Positions 1 through 5,085 of a stretch of 8,122 nucleotides of DNA are shown here, one piece after another; within the stretch, counting starts at the first letter, position 1, and the number at the start of each line of letters is the position of its first letter. The translations under genes were made by a program, and so were the position numbers. The notes under the pieces are model-generated. The model searched no databases and was not told the DNA's origin. It was given only the letters and a program-made list of their open reading frames with translations. Origin of the DNA: Beijerinckiaceae bacterium (GTDB taxonomy: Bacteria > Pseudomonadota > Alphaproteobacteria > Rhizobiales > Beijerinckiaceae); assembly GCA_022702195.1 (NCBI GenBank), contig JAKONB010000236.1, positions 1-8,122 of the forward strand, written 5' to 3'.

Positions 1-56
1 GCGGGCGCGCCCAGGAGGGCGAGGAGCAGCATCGTCGCCAGGGCCTGGTTCGGCAT
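1..56 (-). CDS. 5' end of an exported or membrane protein (partial)
   Basis: Only the first 18 codons and part of the next lie in the window. The start is the ATG whose complement is at 54-56. A purine-rich GAGGAAA sits a few bases upstream and makes a good ribosome binding site. The visible protein reads MPNQALATMLLLALLGAPA, a short N-region followed by a leucine/alanine core and a small-residue end, as in a signal peptide or first membrane segment. It lies downstream of the fliL-fliM-motE group on the same strand. It could therefore be another flagellar gene with an N-terminal signal, such as fliP or flgI, but nothing in 19 residues identifies it. Start and export signal are fairly secure; the function is unknown. 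Confidence 0.65.
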   Translation of the reverse strand, partial: MPNQALATMLLLALLGAP

Positions 57-111
57 GGGGTTTCCTCGGCTCTTTCTTGTTCGCTCGGTCTGCTGCATGG
101 GGCCTTTCCGC

Positions 112-153
112 GCAAGACGCTTCGGGCACCCATCCTCCGGGACTGCAAGACGC
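112..153. repeat. Nine-base direct repeat GCAAGACGC
   Basis: GCAAGACGC occurs at 112-120 and 145-153, 33 bases apart (about three helical turns). It lies in the spacer between the IalB-family gene and the partial gene at the window start, 56 bases or more upstream of the latter's ATG. It could be a regulator's paired half-sites or chance in GC-rich DNA. Confidence 0.3.
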
Positions 154-204
154 CGCCGGACCATCGGTTCCCGCTCCACCGCCTTGGTCCCGGGCGCGCC
201 TTCC

Positions 205-861
205 TCAGCTCGACAGCGCCACCGCGCGGGCGAGGGCCGGCGCGAAGCCGGTGAGCGGCACGGTGATCGTCGCCGGCTCCTTCGCGTCCGGCTTCATCCC
301 CGAGACCGTCAGGTTCTGCGCGGTCTTCATCGCGTCGGTGGCTAGGGTCGGCAGGCTCACGGGTACGAGGCACCCCTCGATGGTGCAAGACAGGAACGGG
401 GCGCCCTTGCCCAGGACCGCCTCGTCGAGCTTGAACGACACGCCCGGCTCGATGGAGAAGCCCAGCGGCATCAGGATCAGGCCCTGTGCCCGTCCCTCGC
501 TGGGGCTCCGGATCTCGACGGCGAATTGCCGCCTGCCATTCGTGCCCTGCGCCTGGAGCAGGGTACACTCGGTCTTGGAATCCTCGCGGGTGCAGCTCAC
601 GGTCCAGCTGCCATAGGTCTCGCTGACCGAACTCGCGCCGGTGGGCCAGACGCCGGCCGGGGCCGCAACGGGGGTCGCCGGTGTCGCGGGCACCGGAGCG
701 GGTTTGGGGGCCGGCGGCTTGCGCGGGCGCGGCTTGGCGGCCGGCTGGGGCGCAGCGGGGGCGGCCTCTTCGGGCGCCGCGTCCTGCGCCTGGACCGGAC
801 ATCCCAGACAGGCCAGCAGAGTCACCGCGACGAATGAACGGTGCAATAGGGTCGACGACAA
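205..861 (-). CDS. Invasion-associated locus B (IalB) family secreted protein
   Basis: This 218-residue protein starts at a TTG, chosen because a GGGAG ribosome binding site lies seven bases upstream. Residues 1-25 look like a Sec signal peptide ending VQA, with cleavage before Q26. Residues 28-69 form an Ala/Pro/Lys-rich low-complexity linker. From about residue 80 the protein matches the IalB family: YGSWTVSC near 83-90, a GLILMPLGFSI strand near 127-137, and a FLSC/EGC pair. Four cysteines (90, 99, 159, 164) are placed to form two disulfides in the periplasm. IalB was named from Bartonella, where it is linked to erythrocyte invasion, but homologues are widespread in free-living alphaproteobacteria with no known biochemical role. 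It follows the motE-like gene after 111 bases, so it may be read from the flagellar operon or from its own promoter. Cys18 (LLAC) is a weak lipobox alternative. The family call is good; the function is open. Confidence 0.85.
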   Translation of the reverse strand: MSSTLLHRSFVAVTLLACLGCPVQAQDAAPEEAAPAAPQPAAKPRPRKPPAPKPAPVPATPATPVAAPAGVWPTGASSVSETYGSWTVSCTREDSKTECTLLQAQGTNGRRQFAVEIRSPSEGRAQGLILMPLGFSIEPGVSFKLDEAVLGKGAPFLSCTIEGCLVPVSLPTLATDAMKTAQNLTVSGMKPDAKEPATITVPLTGFAPALARAVALSS

Positions 862-868
862 GCAACGG

Positions 869-873
869 CTCCC
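869..873 (-). promoter_or_regulatory. Ribosome binding site deciding a TTG start for the IalB-family gene
   Basis: On the minus strand GGGAG is followed by seven bases (CCGTTGC) and then TTG. No ATG lies near the start of the reading frame, and later TTG or GTG codons would cut into the signal peptide. This purine run therefore fixes the start at 861. Confidence 0.6.
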
Positions 874-972
874 GAGGCTTCCAACGCGGCGATGGATTGC
901 CCCGTAGTCCCGCGCGCCCTGCGGCGCAATGGAAAGACCGGCAAGTCGTTGCGGGTAACCGCGCTCAATCCG

Positions 973-1776
973 TCAGGGCCGGGGGCGCGGCTCCGGCTTT
1001 CCCCCCGGATCGATGGCGGGAAGTTCGTTGAGGCCGAGCCCGACCACGGTGGGTGCCGGGGCCGCGTTCTGGCCGTGGGCGCGATTGGCCAGGGCCACGG
1101 TGAGCTTCTCCGCCGGTTCGGACAACATCAGGGCGAGAATGTCCGCCATCTTGCGCGGGTTCATAGCAAGAACGATCGGCACGAGCACGTCGAGGCTCAG
1201 GCGGTCGAAGACGCGGGCGGCGTCCTTGGGCCGCATTGTCTCATACATGGTGACGATGTTCTTCAGGGCCGCCTTCTCGGCTTCGGCCCGTGGCGACGCC
1301 CCGCTCTCGACCTTGTCCTCGCCGCGCTTCAGGGTGTCGACCCCCTCTTCGAGCTTGCGCTCGGCCGAGCCGATGAGCTGCTCGCGCAGGTCCAGCGCCT
1401 CGCTGCGCTGCTTGAGCGCATCGCGCCGGGACGACAACCGCTCGAGGATGGCACGCTCGGAGGCCGGTATCGTGTCGCCCGCCGGCGGCCGCGCCGCAGG
1501 CTTCTCCGGGTCCGGCGCCTTGTCCGACTTCTCCTCCTTGGGCGTCACCGAGCCGGTGGTGGTGGGGTCGACGGGCTCGTACCCGGTCCGGGCCTTGGCG
1601 AGCGCGCGGGCGAAGGGGGGCATCGGCCCGTCAGGCGCGGGGCGGCCCTGCTGGATGGCGAGCGTCGAGAGCTTGAGCACGAGCAGACCCGCCGCCGCGA
1701 GCGTCACCGCATCGATCAGCCGTAGCTTGAACGGGCGTGGTTGCAGGCCCCGCAGGATCCGGTTGGGTTTGGTCAT
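973..1776 (-). CDS. MotE-family flagellar protein
   Basis: The 267-residue protein has one hydrophobic segment at about 21-42 that would anchor it in the inner membrane or act as an uncleaved export signal. A Pro/Lys-rich stretch (45-105) and a charged coiled-coil region (about 105-172) follow. The C-terminal domain (about 175-232) has the MotE/MgtE-N-like pattern, with MYETMRPKDAARVFDRL and MNPRKMADILALM. In Sinorhizobium meliloti MotE is a periplasmic chaperone for the motor protein MotC. Here there is no cysteine at all, so disulfide-linked dimers as described for that protein are not possible. The ATG overlaps the stop of the DUF6468 gene in an ATGA, indicating translational coupling. Context in the fliL-fliM transcription unit supports a stator or switch-complex role. 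The family call is strong; the exact role is inferred. Confidence 0.85.
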   Translation of the reverse strand: MTKPNRILRGLQPRPFKLRLIDAVTLAAAGLLVLKLSTLAIQQGRPAPDGPMPPFARALAKARTGYEPVDPTTTGSVTPKEEKSDKAPDPEKPAARPPAGDTIPASERAILERLSSRRDALKQRSEALDLREQLIGSAERKLEEGVDTLKRGEDKVESGASPRAEAEKAALKNIVTMYETMRPKDAARVFDRLSLDVLVPIVLAMNPRKMADILALMLSEPAEKLTVALANRAHGQNAAPAPTVVGLGLNELPAIDPGGKPEPRPRP

Positions 1777-2291
1777 GCGGCTTTGCTGCGCAGGCGGTTG
1801 AGGGCCCGCTCGGACATGGCCAACGCGGCCGCGGCGGCGAGGCCGAGGCGCTCACCGTTGGGGCTGAGTTCCGGCTCCGCCCTGGACGTGTCCCACCGCT
1901 GGCGGGGCATCGCGACCTCGGGGGCGACGGCGACGGGGCGCATCGGCGTCTCCTCGCGACTCGGCTGCACGTTGGAGACGATGGCCGAGATCCGCGCAAT
2001 GATCGATTCTCCCGCCGCCACGTGGGCGGTGAGGTCGGCCGCGTAGCGCTCGGCGGTGCCGAGCCGGTCGGCGAGGGTCCGGTCGCATTCGTCGAGGGTG
2101 CTTCGCAATCCCGCGATCGCCCGCTCGGCGGTGGAACTCGCTACGACGAGATCGGCAATAGTCTGGCGCAGGGCGGTCTCGTCCCCCTTTAGGTGGACGA
2201 TGCGGCGGCTCAAGCGAACCGACGAGACGATGGTGGCCACCAGCAGGATGGCGACGAGGATGTCGGCGATGAGGGTGACGAGAAAGCTCAT
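1773..2291 (-). CDS. DUF6468-type membrane coiled-coil protein, possibly PflI-like
   Basis: The 172-residue protein begins with a single transmembrane helix (about residues 4-25). A cytoplasmic or periplasmic coiled-coil region (about 28-108) follows, with RQTIADLVVASSTAERAI typical of DUF6468 proteins encoded behind fliM in alphaproteobacteria. The rest is a Pro-rich linker (about 110-145) and a short Ala-rich helix at the C-terminus. There is no catalytic motif. The gene starts ten bases after the fliM stop and its own stop overlaps the motE-like ATG by four bases, so it is almost certainly co-translated with both. A bitopic protein with a proline-rich part in this position recalls PflI, the flagellar-positioning protein of Caulobacter. 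That link is my inference from layout and memory, not from an alignment. No convincing Shine-Dalgarno sequence precedes the ATG. Confidence 0.75.
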   Translation of the reverse strand: MSFLVTLIADILVAILLVATIVSSVRLSRRIVHLKGDETALRQTIADLVVASSTAERAIAGLRSTLDECDRTLADRLGTAERYAADLTAHVAAGESIIARISAIVSNVQPSREETPMRPVAVAPEVAMPRQRWDTSRAEPELSPNGERLGLAAAAALAMSERALNRLRSKAA

Positions 2292-2301
2292 GGTGGTCGC
2301 G

Positions 2302-3519
2302 TCACCCGTCGTTGCGGTTGTTCATGGAGGCCTCGAAGGCCTGGAGCGTGGTGCGTGAGCGGCGCAGCGGCCGGGTGAGCTGCACCGCGATGCTGTCGTC
2401 GATCCGGCCGATCCGCCCCTGGGTCAGGGCCCAGTCGCCGCAGCGGACCGAGATGAGGTCCGAGGGTTTGGTGTCGAACATCAGGGTGTCGCCCACCTTC
2501 AGGGCCATCACCTTCTTGAGCGGCAGCATCATCTCGTGCAGCACCGCCTCCATCCGGGAATCCGCCTGCCAGAGTTCGGTGGCGAGGTGGCTCTCCCAGG
2601 TCTGATCGCGGCCGAGCTTCTCGCCCATGAAGCTCTGCATCAGCAGTTCGCGGATCGGCTCGATGGTGGCGTAGGGAAACAGAATCTGCAGCATCCCGCC
2701 GCGCCCGTCCATGTCGAGCTTGAGGCTGATCAGGATAGCCGCATTGGCCGGCCGGGTGATGGTGGCGAAGCGGGGATTGGTCTCGATCCGGTCGATGGCG
2801 AAGCGCACCGGCGAGAGCGGCTGGAACGACAATTCGAGATCGGCCAGGATGATCTCCACGAGGCGCCGCACCAGCTGCATCTCGATGCTGGTGAAGGGCC
2901 GCCCGTCGATGCGCGTGGAAGTGCCCCCGCGCTTGCCCCCGAGCAGCAGATCCATGGTCGAATAGGCCAGATTCGATTCCACCGTGACGAGGCCGGAATT
3001 CTCCCAGGCGTCGGCGCGGAAGACGCCGAGCAGGGTCGGCAAGGGGATCGCATTGAGGTAGTCGCCGAACCGGACCGAGGTGATGTTGTCGAGGGTCACC
3101 TCGACGTTGTCCTGAAAGAAGTTGCGCAGGCTGGTCGACAACAACCGGATCATCCGGTCGAAAACGATTTCCAGCATCGGCAGGCGTTCGTACTGGACGA
3201 CGCCGGAATCGACGATGGCGCGGACACCCCCCGCTCCCGACGCCGAGAGCTCGCGCAGGGAGAAGCCCAGGACGCTGTCGATCTCGTCCTGGTTCAGGAT
3301 GCGGTCGTTGCCGGCGAGCTCGGGGAGGTTGTCGGTCTCCCCGTCCTCGATCATCGTCGCCCATTCGGCGGCGACGTCACTGGCGTGCGTCGTGGTGCCC
3401 TGCTCGGCCAGAGCCGCGCCCCACTCGTCCGCGAGCGAGGCTTCCCCGCCCTCGCCGTTCTGGGCGATGAGTGCGGCGGACCAGTCGTCGTCTGCGATGG
3501 CGTCGTCGGGATCGGCCAT
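2302..3519 (-). CDS. fliM: Flagellar motor switch protein FliM
   Basis: FliM is the central switch protein of the C-ring, linking FliG, FliN and phospho-CheY. From the ATG at 3519 it is 405 residues, longer than the roughly 330 of enterobacterial FliM. The extra length is an acidic N-terminal extension of about 73 residues with tryptophans at 13, 33 and 53. The usual N-terminal CheY-binding-like motif appears only after it, as ILNQDEIDSVLGF at 74-86. The middle domain follows (LEIVFDRMIRLL, LLGGKRGG, DGRPFT), and the FliN-like C-terminal domain contains MLPLKKVMALKVGDTL. The conserved GGxG motif appears as GGKRGG, with an extra residue relative to E. coli. A TTG 15 bases upstream (3534) is an alternative start; neither start has a strong ribosome binding site. 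It lies 36 bases after fliL and ten before the DUF6468 gene. The identity is secure. Confidence 0.96.
   Translation of the reverse strand: MADPDDAIADDDWSAALIAQNGEGGEASLADEWGAALAEQGTTTHASDVAAEWATMIEDGETDNLPELAGNDRILNQDEIDSVLGFSLRELSASGAGGVRAIVDSGVVQYERLPMLEIVFDRMIRLLSTSLRNFFQDNVEVTLDNITSVRFGDYLNAIPLPTLLGVFRADAWENSGLVTVESNLAYSTMDLLLGGKRGGTSTRIDGRPFTSIEMQLVRRLVEIILADLELSFQPLSPVRFAIDRIETNPRFATITRPANAAILISLKLDMDGRGGMLQILFPYATIEPIRELLMQSFMGEKLGRDQTWESHLATELWQADSRMEAVLHEMMLPLKKVMALKVGDTLMFDTKPSDLISVRCGDWALTQGRIGRIDDSIAVQLTRPLRRSRTTLQAFEASMNNRNDG
3340..3492 (-). repeat. Triple tryptophan motif with 20-residue (60-base) period in the FliM N-terminus
   Basis: Three units inside the fliM coding sequence read DDDWSAALIAQ (residues 10-20), ADEWGAALAEQ (30-40) and AAEWATMIEDG (50-60). 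The TGG codons lie at 3481-3483, 3421-3423 and 3361-3363, exactly 60 bases apart. Units one and two share acidic-W-x-A-A-L-x-x-Q; unit three is more diverged. The DNA between the units is not obviously repeated, so this is an old or selected protein repeat rather than a fresh tandem duplication. The motif resembles the N-terminal DLWAEAL-type motif of FliN. Confidence 0.7.
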
Positions 3520-3555
3520 GGGGGTCTCGGGCAACTCGCGAATGGGATCGGGGGA

Positions 3556-4059
3556 TTACTGGACGACCACGTCCTTGAAGAGCACGGCCTCGGCGCGGGC
3601 CGGATGGATCGCCACGTTGACCCGTCTCAGCAATTCCTCGCGCAGGCGGTACATGGCCGCCGAACCTGTGAGGTCGCTCGCGCGCAATTCGCGCAGATAG
3701 ACCTGGAAGGTGTCCTCGATGCGCGGCATCAGCGGCTTCACCTCCTCCTCGACCTTGGCGTCCTTCAGCTCGATGGCGACCTTGATCTTCGCGTACTTCG
3801 CCTTGTCCTGACCCGGCTCGCCGGCGAGGTTGACCAGCATCTCGCGCACGTCGAGGAAGACCACCGGCTTCTTCACCTCGACCTTGGCGGCCTCTTTCTG
3901 AGCGTCGTTGGACTTCTTGCTCATGAAGAAGAAGCCCCCGCCCCCGAGGAGGAGGACGGCGAGGACGGCGGCGCCGATGATGATCAGCTTCTTCTTGCCG
4001 GCGGCCGGAACCTGGACCTCTTCGCCCTCAACGGGGGCATTCTTGGGCTTCCTGGCCAT
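3556..4059 (-). CDS. fliL: Flagellar basal body-associated protein FliL
   Basis: FliL is a single-pass inner-membrane protein that surrounds and supports the stator units and modulates torque or swarming. The 167 residues give a basic cytoplasmic tail (1-24, ending GKKK), a transmembrane helix rich in Leu, Ile and Gly (about 25-47), and a periplasmic domain. That domain contains the typical VFLDVREMLVNLAG at 67-80, KYAKIKVAIELKD and a C-terminal amphipathic region ending in FKDVVVQ. Length and layout are normal for the family. It is the first gene of the minus-strand unit, about 51 bases from the transcription start implied by the sigma-54-like site at 4122-4137. The ATG at 4059 has no clear Shine-Dalgarno, but it is the only start that keeps the basic tail. 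Confidence 0.93.
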   Translation of the reverse strand: MARKPKNAPVEGEEVQVPAAGKKKLIIIGAAVLAVLLLGGGGFFFMSKKSNDAQKEAAKVEVKKPVVFLDVREMLVNLAGEPGQDKAKYAKIKVAIELKDAKVEEEVKPLMPRIEDTFQVYLRELRASDLTGSAAMYRLREELLRRVNVAIHPARAEAVLFKDVVVQ

Positions 4060-4121
4060 CGTCTGAAGAGCCCCCGCGGATCGCGCTGTCCCGGCCCGCC
4101 GCGTCGCAGCGAGTCCGTCTG

Positions 4122-4137
4122 TGCGGGTATCCTGCCA
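4122..4137 (-). promoter_or_regulatory. Candidate sigma-54 promoter for fliL-fliM operon
   Basis: The minus strand reads TGGCAGGATACCCGCA. Against the sigma-54 consensus TGGCACG-N4-TTGCA, the -24 element differs at one base and the invariant GG and GC dinucleotides have the correct spacing. The -12 element is CCGCA rather than TTGCA, which weakens the match. It would start transcription near 4111. Confidence 0.4.
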
Positions 4138-4142
4138 TCAAG

Positions 4143-4158
4143 GTTAACACCCCGTTAA
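4143..4158 (-). promoter_or_regulatory. CtrA-type binding box (TTAA-N7-TTAAC)
   Basis: The minus strand reads TTAACGGGGTGTTAAC, a full match to the CtrA recognition sequence TTAA-N7-TTAAC known from Caulobacter. It sits five bases upstream of the -24 element of the fliL sigma-54-like site and 84 bases from the fliL start, in otherwise GC-rich DNA. CtrA controls motility genes in many alphaproteobacteria. Binding here is inferred from sequence only. Confidence 0.6.
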
Positions 4159-4159
4159 G

Positions 4160-4190
4160 GCGGCAATTTCTGCCGGGCCGGGTTTGCCGC
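4160..4190. promoter_or_regulatory. Inverted half-site array, candidate activator (FlbD-like) enhancer
   Basis: Three half-sites lie within 31 bases: GCGGCAA (4160-4166), TGCCG (4171-4175) and TTGCCGC (4184-4190). The first and second form an inverted repeat with a five-base spacer (CGGCA/TGCCG). The first and third form a seven-base inverted repeat (GCGGCAA/TTGCCGC). The block lies between the two divergent sigma-54-type promoters, where a bacterial enhancer-binding protein would act. Palindromic ftr sites bound by FlbD have a similar place in Caulobacter flagellar promoters. The regulator here is unknown. Confidence 0.35.
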
Positions 4191-4233
4191 GTGGACGGGA
4201 CGCGCCCCGTCGAGATCGCCGCCCCCTTCGAGT

Positions 4234-4246
4234 CAGACCTTTGATA
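4234..4246 (-). promoter_or_regulatory. Possible IHF binding site
   Basis: The minus strand reads TATCAAAGGTCTG, one mismatch from the IHF consensus WATCAA-N4-TTR. It lies in the only AT-richer stretch of the region, between the half-site array and the flgF sigma-54 site, which is where DNA bending would be needed. One mismatch in a degenerate motif makes this weak. Confidence 0.25.
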
Positions 4247-4274
4247 TCGTTCGATGAATTTTGATCGGGACTGC

Positions 4275-4289
4275 TGGCACGGCTCGTGC
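4275..4289 (+). promoter_or_regulatory. Sigma-54 (-24/-12) promoter for flgFGAH
   Basis: The plus strand reads TGGCACGGCTCGTGC. It matches the sigma-54 consensus TGGCACG-N4-TTGC at every fixed position except one (G for the first T of the -12 element). The essential GG and GC are correctly spaced. Transcription would begin near 4301, leaving a leader of about 32 bases before the flgF ATG. The same bases contain an inverted repeat (GCACG/CGTGC, 4277-4289), so a repressor site is an alternative reading. Confidence 0.65.
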
Positions 4290-4332
4290 GGACAGTGTCC
4301 TGTCGCCGCTCGTCGGGTGTTGGGTCCGTGTC

Positions 4333-5073
4333 ATGCAGAACGCGTTGTTCGTCGGGGTTTCGAGCCAGGTCGCGCTGCAACGCGAGCTGGACGTCATCGC
4401 CAACAACATGGCCAACGTCTCCACCAACGGCTTCAAGGCGCGCAACACCCGCTTCCAGGAATACCTGATGCCGGGGGCGAGCGCCGGCTCGTTCCCGAAG
4501 GCGGACCGGCGCGTCTCCTACGTCATCGACCAGGGCACCCAGCTCGACCTGGCGCAGGGGCCGATCGAGCAGACCGGCAACCCGCTCCACGTGGCGGTGC
4601 GGGGCGAGGCGTTCCTGGTGGTGCGCACGCCCAATGGAGACCGATACACCCGGAACGGTGCCCTCGAGACCGACCCCCAGGGCAATCTGGTGACCAACGA
4701 CGGTTATCCGGTGCAGGGGGATGGCGGTCCGATCCAGATCGGCCCGCAGGAAACCGGCACCACGATCGGTCCGGACGGCACCGTCTCCACCAATCTGGGC
4801 ATTCGCGGCCGGGTTCGCCTCGTCACCTTCGCCAATCCCCAGGCCCTCACCAACGAGGGCGCCAACCTCTTCAGCTCCACCGCCGCGCCGGTCCCGGCTG
4901 GGCTGGCCGGGCGCCTCGAATCGGGGGCGCTCGAGCGCTCCAACGTCAAGCCGGTGCTTGAGATGACCCGGCTGATGGACGTCAACCGCACCTACACCAT
5001 GGTGTCCGGCGTGATCTCGCGCATGGACGAGTTGCGGGGCACGGCGATCCGCCGCCTCGCCGACGTTGCATAA
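4333..5073 (+). CDS. flgF: Flagellar basal-body proximal rod protein FlgF
   Basis: FlgF is a proximal rod subunit, exported through the flagellar type III apparatus without a signal peptide. The 246 residues start MQNALFVGVSSQVALQREL and continue with the rod-family motif VIANNMANVSTNGFKA at about 21-36. The middle domain has the FlgF/FlgG pattern VAVRGEAFLVVRTPNGDRY...NDGYPV. The C-terminus (SNVKPVLEMTRLMDVNRTY) is the short helical segment typical of FlgF, distinct from the longer FlgG ending. The frame is open further upstream to a TTG at 4261, but that would place the start upstream of the sigma-54 promoter, so the ATG at 4333 is preferred. There is no strong Shine-Dalgarno. It heads the flgF-flgG-flgA-flgH unit. 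Confidence 0.95.
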   Translation: MQNALFVGVSSQVALQRELDVIANNMANVSTNGFKARNTRFQEYLMPGASAGSFPKADRRVSYVIDQGTQLDLAQGPIEQTGNPLHVAVRGEAFLVVRTPNGDRYTRNGALETDPQGNLVTNDGYPVQGDGGPIQIGPQETGTTIGPDGTVSTNLGIRGRVRLVTFANPQALTNEGANLFSSTAAPVPAGLAGRLESGALERSNVKPVLEMTRLMDVNRTYTMVSGVISRMDELRGTAIRRLADVA

Positions 5074-5076
5074 GGA
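5072..5076 (+). promoter_or_regulatory. flgG ribosome binding site overlapping the flgF stop codon
   Basis: AAGGA overlaps the last two bases of the flgF TAA stop and lies nine bases before the flgG ATG. Ribosomes finishing flgF would sit on this site, consistent with coupled translation of the two rod proteins. Confidence 0.6.
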
Positions 5077-5085
5077 TCTCGACAG

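Noticed and set aside
796..816. Lipobox at Cys18 or Cys21 of the IalB-family protein
   Set aside because: Leu at -2 (LLAC) and Cys at -3 (CLGC) fit the lipobox poorly, while VQA before Q26 is a good ordinary cleavage site.
862..972. Small hairpins (GCGG/CCGC at 951-962 and GCGCC/GGCGC at 914-927) as a motE terminator
   Set aside because: The stems are only four and five base pairs with no T-run, expected by chance at this GC content. No clear promoter is seen for the IalB-family gene either.
3520..3534. Upstream TTG start for fliM adding five residues
   Set aside because: There is no ribosome binding site for it and an ATG is available 15 bases later; kept only as an alternative.
2536..4158. 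540-codon open frame on the plus strand across fliM and fliL
   Set aside because: It mirrors the fliM and fliL coding frames, and its product has no plausible domain.
4261..4332. Upstream in-frame TTG start for flgF
   Set aside because: It would lie upstream of the sigma-54 promoter and adds 24 residues unlike any rod protein N-terminus.
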